From Phycisphaerae bacterium (GTDB lineage: Bacteria; Planctomycetota; Phycisphaerae; Sedimentisphaerales; Anaerohalosphaeraceae): 64,000 bases of DNA. The notes under the pieces are model-generated. The model saw only the letters and a program-made list of their open reading frames with translations, ran no database searches and had not been told where the DNA came from. The translations under genes and the position numbers were made by a program. Of this stretch, positions 35,505-43,975 are shown in pieces (positions within the stretch are counted from its first letter, which is position 1; each line of letters starts with the position of its first letter). The stretch spans positions 1-64,000 of the forward strand of contig JACZKQ010000019.1 in the NCBI GenBank assembly GCA_014859965.1, written 5' to 3'.

Positions 35505-36245
35505 TCAGTCGTGAATTGAAGAAAGGTCTATCAGATTCACTCCGACTGTGCCTGCTCGGATTACGCCATGGATGATGTGTTCAGTCAGGTTCGTCCACTG
35601 GCAGCATTCGTCGAGGATGTTGCTGTCGGAGGTGGCGACGGGCTTGTCGCTGGCGATGAGCAGGTTGTCGGGATTGGCGTCCAACTCGACCTCGAACGGC
35701 CACCCGTGCGCTCGTATAAGCTCCCCCAACAGCGTCTTGAGCCGCCCGGAGTTGGACACCGGGCTATCGAACAGCCAACGGGCATGGGGCACACCGAGCG
35801 CCAGCACGTGTCTGGCGATCAGTTCAATCGCGGGGATTGTCTCCGTCACCTTCCGATACGACCCGTGAATGCCGCCCAGGTCCCGCATGCACCCGTCGCG
35901 GCCGACAAAAACGGGGGCTCCGCTCAGCGCGGATTCTACGGTGATGAGCAGGTTGTAACCGTCAATCTCCATCGCTCGGCCCACAAGCTGCGAAACGTCG
36001 ACTTGTCTGGCACGCCGGCCGGCAATCTGCGTATCCGAGCAGGCCGACCGCATCACCGCCAGTCGCTGCCGCTCCGTCAGCGCAAGATGATCCCCAACCA
36101 GCTTAAGCGAACTCTTCTCGGGATACCCCCGCGACAGCAGCATGGAATAGTCCGCCACCGCACGTCGCAGATCGTCAAGCTTCTCTTGTGCGAAGAGATT
36201 CACATCGTCGGGATGCGGGCCTCTATGTTTTCGTGTGTCGGGCAT
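35505..36245 (-). CDS. DUF434 family protein
   Basis: Soluble protein of 246 residues that I recognise as DUF434 with its C-terminal DUF5616 partner, a family of unknown function shared by archaea and anaerobic bacteria. N-terminal part: HPDDVNLFAQEKLDDLRRAVADYSMLLSRGY in overlapping pieces; then LVGDHLALTERQRLAVMRSACSD; the second half holds DGYNLLITVESALSG and GVPHARWLFDSPVSNSGRLK, which look like a nucleotidyl- or RNA-related core, though that is speculation. It lies convergent with the sugar-phosphate operon and just downstream of the glycyl radical enzyme on the same strand. Confidence 0.8.
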   Translation of the reverse strand: MPDTRKHRGPHPDDVNLFAQEKLDDLRRAVADYSMLLSRGYPEKSSLKLVGDHLALTERQRLAVMRSACSDTQIAGRRARQVDVSQLVGRAMEIDGYNLLITVESALSGAPVFVGRDGCMRDLGGIHGSYRKVTETIPAIELIARHVLALGVPHARWLFDSPVSNSGRLKTLLGELIRAHGWPFEVELDANPDNLLIASDKPVATSDSNILDECCQWTNLTEHIIHGVIRAGTVGVNLIDLSSIHD

Positions 36246-36343
36246 GGAGAATCATGGTAGACCGCTCCGCCCCGCTACGCAAGAAGAATATGCCGGCTCT
36301 CCGGGAGCCATCAGGACGTCATACCCGGTTCCCGGCTCGCGGT

Positions 36344-38704
36344 TCAGAGCGCCTGCTGTTCGGTCCGGCCGATGATTTCGTTCTGGAGATCAGCCCCAAG
36401 GTCGATGAAATAGTCGCTATAGCCCGCAACACGCACGATAAGATCGCGATAGTCCTGCGGCTTCTGCTGCGCCTGCCGCAGCGTTTCGGCGCCTACGACA
36501 TTAAATTGCACGTGGTGGCCGTCCATCGTGAAATACGCCCGGATCAGGTGGGCCAGTTTATCCAGCCCCTCACCTTCCAGCACCTGCGGATTGAACTTCA
36601 TATTGAGCAGCGTGCCGCCGGTCCGGGCATGGTCGATCTTGCCGGCCGATTTGATCATGGCCGTGGGCCCCTGCGAGTCGATGCCCTGGCTCGGGGAGAT
36701 GCCGTCGCTGACAGGCTCACCGGCCTTACGCCCGCTGGGCAGCGCCCCGGTCACCTGCCCGAAGTAGATGTGCGCGGTCGTCGGCAGCAGATTCACGGCG
36801 TACCGCCCACCCTTGGTGTTGGGCCTGCCGCTGAAGGCATCGTAGTAGGCGTTGAACGCCTCCACCGCCAGCACGTCGGCATAATCGTCATCGTTGCCGT
36901 ACTTGGGCGTCCGATTCAGAAATGTCTGGCGAAGCTGTTCATACCCCTCGAAATCGGCCGTCAGTGCTGATGTCAATTCCGCGAGGGTGACGGTTTTCCT
37001 GTCAAAAACATGATACTTAATGCCCGCAAGGGCATCCGTCAACGAGCCAATGCCTACGCCCTGGATGTAAGTCGTATTGTACCGAGCCCCGCCATCATGA
37101 TAATCCCTGCCCTTTTCGATGCAGTCATCCATCACAAGCGACATGAACGGCGACGGCATGTATGCGGCGAACAGCCGTTCGATAATGTTGTTGCCGGCAA
37201 TCTTTAGATCAACGAAATACTGCAACTGCTTCCTGTAAGCGGCCATCACGCCGTCGAACGATACCCACTCACCCGCGTCCCCCGTCCGGGGTCCAACCTG
37301 AATGTTCGTACGGGGGTCGCGCCCGTCATTGAGCGCTAATTCAAGTATCTTCGGCCAGTTGCAGTAGCCTGTCAGGCAGCAGCTCTCCTTGCCAAACGCG
37401 CTGATCTCCACACAGCCGCTCGGACCGCCCGACCGCGCATCGGCTATCTTCTTACCTTGCTGGAGCATCTCCTGGATAATTACGTCGGTATTAAATACCG
37501 ACGGCTGGCCAAAACCGGTGCGGATGACCTCGCAAGCGCGTTTCAAAAAACGGTTGGGAGTCTTTTTGCTGATCTGTATGCATGCGCTGGGCTGCACCAG
37601 CCGCATTTCCTCGACCACATCCAGCAGCATGTACGAGACCTCATTGACCCCGTCGCTGCCGTCCGCCCGCAGACCGCCGATATTAATGAGTGCAAAATCG
37701 GTGTACGTGCCGCTCTGTTCCTCCGTGATGGCGACCTTCGGCGGAGCGGGGTGATTATTAAACTTAATCCAGAAGCACTGCACAAGCTCCCTGGCTTGGC
37801 CTTCGGTAAGCGTGCCCGCCTCAATTTGCCGCCTGTAGAACGGATGCAGGTGCTGATCGAGCCTGCCCGGATTGAATGAGTCCCATGTGTTTAATTCCGT
37901 AATCACGCCCAGGTGGACGAACCAGTACGCCTGGAGGGCTTCATGGAAGTCACGCGGTGCATGAGCAGGCACCCGATCACAGATACTGGCGATTCTACTC
38001 AATTCTTCCCGTCGCACCGGATCGGTCTGTTCGATCGCCTGACGCCTCGCTTCCTCGGCGTGCCGTCCCGCAAAAAGCATAATCGCGTCGGCACATATGT
38101 CCATCGCCTGGTACTGCTGGTCTTTCGAGTAGGCCTCGGGGTCGCTGAGGAAATTAAGTTCGTTTCGCTTGCGCGCGATCCGCTGTTTAAAATCCATCAT
38201 CCCGTAATGATAGATTTTGTCATCGAGAATGGCGTGACCCGGCGCCCGCTGCTCCATGAATTCAGTGAAAACCCCGGCATCAAACGCGCGCTGCCACTCC
38301 GGACTCATCGCGGCAAACACCTTCTCCCGCTGCGTTTTGCCCCGCCAGAAGGGTATGATTACTTCCTCATAAATCTTCATCGCCTCGGGGCTCACATCAA
38401 ACGGCGTGCGATCCCGGGAACTGAGAACCCGCAGGTCCTCCACGTCATGACAGCACAATTCCGGATAGGTCGGCGTCGCCTTTGGCGCCCCGCCCCGCTC
38501 GCCCACAATCAGTTCGCCCTCGCCAATATATATCCGCTTATTCGCCATGACAGAATGGAAGGCCATCGCCCGAAACACTACCGGAGAGACCGCCAGCGAG
38601 GCATACGTCTTATAAAACCGGGTCATCAGCTCGGCCCGCTCGGTCGATATATAGGGCCGCATCTCGGTGCTCTCACGCCGCAGCCGTTTAACACGCTCGT
38701 TCAT
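36344..38704 (-). CDS. Glycyl radical enzyme (PflD/HypD-like)
   Basis: Oxygen-sensitive radical enzyme of 786 residues. The radical glycine is Gly761 in RVAGYSDYF, 25 residues from the C-terminus; the thiyl cysteine is Cys431 in SGCVEISAFGKE, with Glu433 completing the Cys-Val-Glu motif of dehydratase/lyase members. True pyruvate formate-lyase has a Cys-Cys pair instead, so pyruvate is unlikely. The following TGYCNWPKILELALNDG resembles the trans-4-hydroxyproline dehydratase (HypD) and glycerol dehydratase branch. Substrate is not fixed. The ATG at 38704 has GGTGGG upstream; an in-frame TTG lies 5 codons earlier. Its activase is encoded immediately upstream. Confidence 0.9.
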   Translation of the reverse strand: MNERVKRLRRESTEMRPYISTERAELMTRFYKTYASLAVSPVVFRAMAFHSVMANKRIYIGEGELIVGERGGAPKATPTYPELCCHDVEDLRVLSSRDRTPFDVSPEAMKIYEEVIIPFWRGKTQREKVFAAMSPEWQRAFDAGVFTEFMEQRAPGHAILDDKIYHYGMMDFKQRIARKRNELNFLSDPEAYSKDQQYQAMDICADAIMLFAGRHAEEARRQAIEQTDPVRREELSRIASICDRVPAHAPRDFHEALQAYWFVHLGVITELNTWDSFNPGRLDQHLHPFYRRQIEAGTLTEGQARELVQCFWIKFNNHPAPPKVAITEEQSGTYTDFALINIGGLRADGSDGVNEVSYMLLDVVEEMRLVQPSACIQISKKTPNRFLKRACEVIRTGFGQPSVFNTDVIIQEMLQQGKKIADARSGGPSGCVEISAFGKESCCLTGYCNWPKILELALNDGRDPRTNIQVGPRTGDAGEWVSFDGVMAAYRKQLQYFVDLKIAGNNIIERLFAAYMPSPFMSLVMDDCIEKGRDYHDGGARYNTTYIQGVGIGSLTDALAGIKYHVFDRKTVTLAELTSALTADFEGYEQLRQTFLNRTPKYGNDDDYADVLAVEAFNAYYDAFSGRPNTKGGRYAVNLLPTTAHIYFGQVTGALPSGRKAGEPVSDGISPSQGIDSQGPTAMIKSAGKIDHARTGGTLLNMKFNPQVLEGEGLDKLAHLIRAYFTMDGHHVQFNVVGAETLRQAQQKPQDYRDLIVRVAGYSDYFIDLGADLQNEIIGRTEQQAL

Positions 38705-38778
38705 AGTTCCCACCGCCAATCCACACTGAATAAGAAAGACGCATTATACCACAACCCGCGGCAAGACAACATACTCGT

Positions 38779-39678
38779 TCAGCCGCCGACCCTCACCTCC
38801 AGGCCGAAACCCCTCAGCATCCGGGCTATTTCTTCGGCACGTTCCCGCGTTACCGTCTCGCCATCGAACACCTCGAAGTTGCCGGACAATCTGGCCTCCT
38901 TATCCAGACCGTGACGATTATAAATCAGCAGGTCTATGCGGCGGACCGTGCCGAGCGACCGCACAAACCGCCCCGTCGCACGGATGTTCTCCTCACGGTC
39001 ATTGAACCCGGGGATGATCGGCACACGTACAATCACATCTTTGACGGTCGCGAGCCGTTCGAGATTGCTCCGTATTCCTTCGTTTGGCACCCCTGTAAGT
39101 CGGCGATGCACGTCCGAGTCCATGTGCTTCAGATCGCAAAGGAAGAGGTCCGTCGTCTCAACCATGCCCATAATCGTCTCCCAGTCCGCATACAATGTCG
39201 TGTCGACAACCGTGTGAATGCCGAGACGTTTGCAGCCGCGCAGGGCTTCGGCCAGAAATCGCGGCTGCATCAGAGGTTCACCGCCGGAAAACGTAACCCC
39301 GCCGCCGGACTCATCAAAGAAGATGACATCTTTGGTGATCTCCGCAAGGACCTCGCCAACAGTGATTTTTCGGCCGATGATGCGCCGGGCGTCGGCGGCA
39401 CAGACCTCGACGCAACGTCCGCAACGCGTACACGTCTCGCCGTCGGTGGTTATTTTTCCATTAACCTGACGAATCGCACCGGCCGGACACACCTGTACGC
39501 ATTCCCCGCATGAGCGGCATCGGGCAACCCGTATAGCAGGTTCAGGACCGTGGCGGTAGCTTTCTGGATTATGACACCATGGACAGCGCAGCGGGCAGCC
39601 CTTCAGAAACACGGTAGTCCGGATGCCCGGCCCGTCGTGGATCGCATATCGCTTGATGTCGAATACAATTCCGCACAT
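38779..39678 (-). CDS. Glycyl radical enzyme activase (radical SAM)
   Basis: Radical SAM protein of 299 residues installing the glycyl radical. The cluster motif is C-x3-C-x2-C (Cys28, Cys32, Cys35 in KGCPLRCPWCHNPE), and an inserted ferredoxin-like domain (about 52-105) has two clusters, CRSCGECVQVCP and CTRCGRCVEVCA, the usual build of activases for dehydratase/lyase-type enzymes. The VTFSGGEPLMQP motif and DLKHMD follow. I chose the ATG at 39678 because MCGIVFDIKRYAIHDGPG is the conserved opening. It lies 74 bases upstream of the enzyme gene on the same strand. Confidence 0.93.
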   Translation of the reverse strand: MCGIVFDIKRYAIHDGPGIRTTVFLKGCPLRCPWCHNPESYRHGPEPAIRVARCRSCGECVQVCPAGAIRQVNGKITTDGETCTRCGRCVEVCAADARRIIGRKITVGEVLAEITKDVIFFDESGGGVTFSGGEPLMQPRFLAEALRGCKRLGIHTVVDTTLYADWETIMGMVETTDLFLCDLKHMDSDVHRRLTGVPNEGIRSNLERLATVKDVIVRVPIIPGFNDREENIRATGRFVRSLGTVRRIDLLIYNRHGLDKEARLSGNFEVFDGETVTRERAEEIARMLRGFGLEVRVGG

Positions 39679-39775
39679 TTCTTTTTCACCCACTTGGCAA
39701 CTCCTGTCGATCCGCCGCACAACGCCCTTCCAGTTTACCGTTTCACCTAATCCAACGCAATGCGCAACCGCCGTC

Positions 39776-39804
39776 TTGACCCTGAGCACATATCAGGCGA
39801 TAAT
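39776..39804 (+). promoter_or_regulatory. Candidate promoter of the anmK-murQ operon
   Basis: TTGACC and GATAAT are separated by 17 bases, each matching the consensus at five of six positions, about 25 bases before the anmK ATG. It lies in the divergent gap with the radical SAM activase. Confidence 0.62.
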
Positions 39805-39828
39805 CCCGTAATAACCAGTGTAAGGAGA

Positions 39829-41016
39829 ATGCCCATCACTGCAACAAAGCTCAGCAAACTTGCGAATCAGCATCGCTTGCGCGTCATCGGGTTGATGTCG
39901 GGCACCAGCGCCGACGGCGTAGATGCCGCCGCAGTCGATCTCGACCGCGACGGCTTGAACGTATTGGCGTTTGCAACGTTCCCTTATTCCCAAGCACTCC
40001 GCACCGCTGTCTTCAGGCTTTTCAATCCTGAAACTTCTCAGGTCGACGATATCTGCCGCCTCAATGTTCTGTTGGGTGAGGTATTCGCGGATGCGGTCCT
40101 TAAACTCTGCGACAAAGGCGGCATTGCTCGCGAATCGGTCGATCTGATCGGTTCTCACGGCCAGACGATCTACCACGACCCCGTGGGTCGCCGGTCCGGC
40201 CGCAAGGTCATCCGGTCCACTCTGCAAATCGGCGAACCCTCCGTGGTCGCCGAACGAACAGGCATCACCACTGTTGCCGATTTCCGACCCAGGGATATGG
40301 CTGCCGGCGGCCAGGGAGCACCGCTGGTTCCGTATGCCGATTATATTCTTTTTGCCGGGACCGACAAATGCCGTGCGATCCAGAACATCGGCGGCATCGC
40401 CAACGTCACCTGGCTGCCGCCCAAATGCAACCCGGGCGACATTGTCGCCTTTGACACCGGCCCCGGCAACATGGTCATCGACCGCATGGCGGAGATTGTT
40501 ACCGGCGGCCGAATGAAATATGATCGCAACGGCCGAATAGCGACAAGCGGCATCGCCAATGCATCATTGCTCAAGCAGCTTCTAAACCATCCGTTCTACC
40601 GCCGCCGCCCCCCCAAGACGACCGGCCGCGAGGTGTTCGGAACGGCGTACTCTGACGCTGTTTGCCGCCAAGCGCGTGCTGCTGGGATCTCCGATCCGGA
40701 CCTCATGGCCACCGTGACGGCATTGACCGCCCGGACCATCGCCCAGGCGTACCGCCGGCTCCTGCCCGCCATGCCTGAAGAGATGATCCTCTGCGGCGGC
40801 GGCGGGAACAACCCCACGCTTGTGAGCATGTTACAGCAGGAGATGCGCGAAGTACGAATACTGCGGACGGACGATTTCGGCATCCATGCCGACGCCAAGG
40901 AGGCGGTCTCCTTTGCGATCCTCGCGTACGCGACCGTCAAGGGAATCGCCAACAACGTGCCCGGCGCCACAGGCGCAGGCAAGCCGGTGATATTAGGGAA
41001 GATTGTACCCGCATGA
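39829..41016 (+). CDS. anmK: Anhydro-N-acetylmuramic acid kinase
   Basis: Cytosolic kinase of 395 residues that opens and phosphorylates 1,6-anhydro-MurNAc to MurNAc-6-phosphate in peptidoglycan recycling. Motifs: IGLMSGTSADGVDAAAVD at the N-terminus (ATP-binding), DLIGSHGQTIYH (catalytic Asp region), NIGGIANVTW, DTGPGNMVID and the CGGGGNNPTL loop. Length fits the family (about 370-390). AGGAG lies very close to the ATG, so initiation may be modest. The gene overlaps murQ by 4 bases (ATGA) and has a promoter candidate upstream. Confidence 0.95.
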   Translation: MPITATKLSKLANQHRLRVIGLMSGTSADGVDAAAVDLDRDGLNVLAFATFPYSQALRTAVFRLFNPETSQVDDICRLNVLLGEVFADAVLKLCDKGGIARESVDLIGSHGQTIYHDPVGRRSGRKVIRSTLQIGEPSVVAERTGITTVADFRPRDMAAGGQGAPLVPYADYILFAGTDKCRAIQNIGGIANVTWLPPKCNPGDIVAFDTGPGNMVIDRMAEIVTGGRMKYDRNGRIATSGIANASLLKQLLNHPFYRRRPPKTTGREVFGTAYSDAVCRQARAAGISDPDLMATVTALTARTIAQAYRRLLPAMPEEMILCGGGGNNPTLVSMLQQEMREVRILRTDDFGIHADAKEAVSFAILAYATVKGIANNVPGATGAGKPVILGKIVPA

Positions 41017-41912
41017 GCATAAAAGACAGATCACACCTGACGACCGAAAAACGCAACCCCCGGACTGAGCAAATCGACACCCTGCCCACGCAGGCAATTG
41101 TCGACATGATCAATTCAGAAGATTTGTGCGTCGCGGCGGCGGTCGGCAAAGAACGCATGGCCATTGCACGCGCAGTGGACATGATCGTACACCGTTTTCG
41201 TGAGGGCGGCCGGCTCTTTTACGTTGGCGCCGGCACCAGCGGCCGATTGGGGGTCCTGGACGCCTCGGAGTGCCCGCCGACGTTCGGGGTAAACCGTTCG
41301 CTTGTGCAGGGGATCATCGCCGGGGGCAGACGCGCACTGGTCCGATCCATCGAAGGCGCTGAGGATCATGAGGATGACGGCCAGAATGCTGTTGTCAAAA
41401 AAAAGATCCGCGCCGCGGATACCGTCGTCGGCATCGCCGCATGCGGATTAACGCCGTTTGTGCGCGGCGCCCTGAAAGAGGCCCGCCGCCTCGGCGCAGG
41501 CACGATCTTTATCACCTGCGCGCCCGAAGCTGTTAACCAGGCCCGTGCCGACATCGTTATCAATCCCGTCGTCGGTCCTGAAGTCGTCACGGGCTCGACG
41601 CGCATGAAGGCAGGCACCGCCACCAAACTCGTCCTCAACACCCTCACAACGGCTGCCATGATCCGGATGGGCAAGACGCATGGCAATCTCATGGTTGACC
41701 TGAAGGCGACCAATGAGAAACTGAAAGACCGCTCGCGGCGAATCGTCACCGAACTTACCGGCCTTCCCTCCAGGAAAGCCGAAGCGCTCCTCAAGCAAGC
41801 CCAGGGGCACCTGAAGACCGCAATCGTAATGCACTTTAAGAACACAACGCCCCTGAAAGCCAGGCAGATTTTGAAGCGAAACGACCACTCGCTCCGAAAA
41901 TCAATTGAGTAA
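41013..41912 (+). CDS. murQ: N-acetylmuramic acid 6-phosphate etherase
   Basis: SIS-domain lyase of 299 residues that cleaves the lactyl ether of MurNAc-6-P to GlcNAc-6-P and D-lactate. Motifs: VGAGTSGRLGVLDASECPPTFG (71-92, with the catalytic-type Glu86), the EGAED block at 114-118 with the second conserved Glu, and GSTRMKAGTATKLVLN. It is coupled to anmK by a four-base overlap, so the pair runs anhydro-MurNAc to GlcNAc-6-P. Length and motifs are a full match. Confidence 0.95.
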   Translation: MSIKDRSHLTTEKRNPRTEQIDTLPTQAIVDMINSEDLCVAAAVGKERMAIARAVDMIVHRFREGGRLFYVGAGTSGRLGVLDASECPPTFGVNRSLVQGIIAGGRRALVRSIEGAEDHEDDGQNAVVKKKIRAADTVVGIAACGLTPFVRGALKEARRLGAGTIFITCAPEAVNQARADIVINPVVGPEVVTGSTRMKAGTATKLVLNTLTTAAMIRMGKTHGNLMVDLKATNEKLKDRSRRIVTELTGLPSRKAEALLKQAQGHLKTAIVMHFKNTTPLKARQILKRNDHSLRKSIE

Positions 41913-41964
41913 TCCCGGCAATCCGGGCATGGGACGTCAATTCGGGAGGGAGCCTTTTCGTTCC

Positions 41965-41992
41965 TTGACTTCTGGGCTGTACCGGGTATTTA
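41965..41992 (+). promoter_or_regulatory. Weak candidate promoter of the dehydrogenase pair
   Basis: TTGACT is followed after 16 bases by TATTTA, about 58 bases before the ATG at 42051. The -35 is good (five of six) and the -10 poor. Confidence 0.33.
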
Positions 41993-42050
41993 TGGAACGC
42001 AAGGACTCAGGCGAAGCCGTAAGCAGGTGTTGGCGATAACAGGAGATGAC

Positions 42051-43127
42051 ATGGCGACGATGAAGGCGCTGGTGCTGACTGATTATAAACGGTTCGAGTA
42101 TGTAGACGTGGCTCGGCCGGAGCCGGCTGAGGACGAGGTTTTGGTCGAGGTGCGGGCCTGCGGGATCTGCGGCAGCGACGTGCACGGGATGGACGGCAGC
42201 ACCGGCCGCCGTCGGCCGCCGGTAATCATGGGGCATGAGGCGGCGGGGGTAATTGTTGAGACGGGTGCGGCGGTCCGGGGCTGGGCCGTGGGCGACCGGG
42301 TGACGTTCGATTCTACGGCGTACTGCGGTCGGTGCGATTTCTGTCGGGCCGGCAGGATCAATCTTTGCGATGATCGGCGGGTATTGGGCGTCTCGTGCGA
42401 GGAGTACCGGCGGGACGGGGCGTTTGCGGAATACATTGCGGTGCCGCAGCGGATACTGTACCGATTGCCCAACGAGGTATCTTTCAGCCAGGCCGCGATG
42501 GTGGAGCCGGTATCGATCGCGCTGCACGCGGTGAATCGGACGCCGGTGCGGCTGGGCGACACGGCGGTTGTGGTCGGCGTGGGGATGATCGGCGTGATGG
42601 TCGTCCAGTTGCTTAGGGCGGCCGGGTGCGGGCGGATTGTTGCAGTGGATGTCGATCGAAACCGCCTGGACTTGGCGTGTCAACTGGGGGCGGACGCTGC
42701 GATCGTTTCGGGAGAGTGCGACGCGGCGGAGGAGGTGCGGCGGCTTACAGGCGGGCGAGGAGCGGACGTGGCGTTCGAGGCAGTGGGTATAGCAGAGACG
42801 CTGGCTGTCACCCTGGGTTCATTGCGCAAAGGCGGGACAGCAACTCTGATCGGCAATGTGGCGCCGAGCGTGCCGCTTGCCCTGCAGGCGGTAGTGACGC
42901 GGGAGATTACGTTAAACGGCAGTTGTGCATCCTGCGGGGAGTATCCGGCGTGCCTGGACTTGATAGCGCGGGGGACGGTGGATGTCGCCCGGCTGATCAG
43001 TGCGGAGGCGCCGCTGGCGGACGGGGCGACGTGGTTTGAGCGGCTCTATCAACGGCAGGAGAGGCTGATGAAGGTGATACTTATGCCGCATGTCGAATCG
43101 GCGGCGGGAAAGGAGCAAAGGCAATGA
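42051..43127 (+). CDS. Zinc-dependent alcohol/polyol dehydrogenase
   Basis: Medium-chain NAD(P)-dependent dehydrogenase of 358 residues. Catalytic zinc ligands Cys40 and His62-Glu63, structural zinc ligands Cys92, Cys95, Cys98 and Cys106, and a Rossmann loop with VVVGVGMIGVM are all visible. It resembles sorbitol, L-threonine or galactitol-1-phosphate dehydrogenases and differs clearly from the tdh at 1934-2959. AGGAG lies 5 bases before the ATG. Its stop overlaps the SDR start (ATGA), indicating an operon for oxidation or isomerisation of a sugar acid or polyol; the substrate is unknown. The last 12 residues, GKEQRQ-like, extend beyond the usual end. Confidence 0.88.
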   Translation: MATMKALVLTDYKRFEYVDVARPEPAEDEVLVEVRACGICGSDVHGMDGSTGRRRPPVIMGHEAAGVIVETGAAVRGWAVGDRVTFDSTAYCGRCDFCRAGRINLCDDRRVLGVSCEEYRRDGAFAEYIAVPQRILYRLPNEVSFSQAAMVEPVSIALHAVNRTPVRLGDTAVVVGVGMIGVMVVQLLRAAGCGRIVAVDVDRNRLDLACQLGADAAIVSGECDAAEEVRRLTGGRGADVAFEAVGIAETLAVTLGSLRKGGTATLIGNVAPSVPLALQAVVTREITLNGSCASCGEYPACLDLIARGTVDVARLISAEAPLADGATWFERLYQRQERLMKVILMPHVESAAGKEQRQ

Positions 43128-43942
43128 GTGCGGAAGCGTTTGACCTGACGGGCAAGGTGGCTTTGGTGACGGGAACGAGCCGGGGCCTGGGTCAGTACAT
43201 GGCGCGGGCGCTGGCCAGAGCGGGCGCAGACATCGTGATGACATCGCGGACGCTGGCGTCGCTCGATGCTTTTCGCCAGGAGATACAGGCACTCGGGCGC
43301 AGGGCGCTGCCGCTCGAACTCGACGTGCGGGATTATGACAGCATTCAGCAGATGGCCGCCAAGGCGCATGCGGTATTCGGGAAGATCGACGTTCTGGTGA
43401 ACAACGCCGGGTGCAACGTCCGCAAGCCCGCTGTGGACGTCACGTGGGAGGACTGGAACCTGATTCTGGATACGAATCTGCGGGGCACATTTTTCGTGGC
43501 GCAGGCGGTCGGCCGGCACATGATCGAGCGGCAGTATGGCCGGATCATCAACATCGGGTCGGTGACGTGCGTTGCGGGCTATGCCGGCCTGGGGCCGTAC
43601 TGCGCCAGCCGCGGCGGCACAAAGCAGCTTACAATGAGCCTTGCGGATGACTGGGGCCGGTATGGCATCACGGTGAATTGTCTGGCGCCGGGTTGGTTCA
43701 AGACGGCGCAAAACGCGGTGCTTTATGAGAATCCGGAGTGGCTGTCTTACCTGTGCGACAGAATTCCACTGAAACGACCCGGCCAGCCGCACGACCTGGA
43801 CGGGGCGGTAGTTTTTTTAGCTTCGGACGCAAGTGCTTACGTCACGGGGCAGACGCTGTTGGTGGACGGCGGGATTTCCACAGGCGCAACGAAAGCGACG
43901 GTGGACAAGAACAAGCAAAACGCCGATTCTTCCGGACGATGA
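43124..43942 (+). CDS. SDR oxidoreductase with Arg in place of the catalytic Lys
   Basis: Short-chain dehydrogenase fold of 272 residues, closest in style to gluconate 5-dehydrogenase or KduD. The cofactor loop is TGTSRGLG (16-23), NNAG is at 93-96, and Ser146 and Tyr159 of the triad are present. The usual Lys of YxxxK is replaced by Arg163 (YCASRGGTKQLTMSL); Lys normally holds the NAD ribose and lowers the Tyr pKa, so activity may be reduced, altered or lost. The GQTLLVDGGISTG end is standard. Starts inside the preceding dehydrogenase (four-base overlap). It is convergent with metF. Confidence 0.85.
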   Translation: MSAEAFDLTGKVALVTGTSRGLGQYMARALARAGADIVMTSRTLASLDAFRQEIQALGRRALPLELDVRDYDSIQQMAAKAHAVFGKIDVLVNNAGCNVRKPAVDVTWEDWNLILDTNLRGTFFVAQAVGRHMIERQYGRIINIGSVTCVAGYAGLGPYCASRGGTKQLTMSLADDWGRYGITVNCLAPGWFKTAQNAVLYENPEWLSYLCDRIPLKRPGQPHDLDGAVVFLASDASAYVTGQTLLVDGGISTGATKATVDKNKQNADSSGR

Positions 43943-43975
43943 CGGGCGAGACGAACCAGTTTGACTGCGCAGGCG

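Noticed and set aside
36344-38704. Pyruvate formate-lyase
   Set aside because: The active site has a single Cys in a Cys-Val-Glu motif, not the adjacent Cys-Cys pair of pyruvate formate-lyase.
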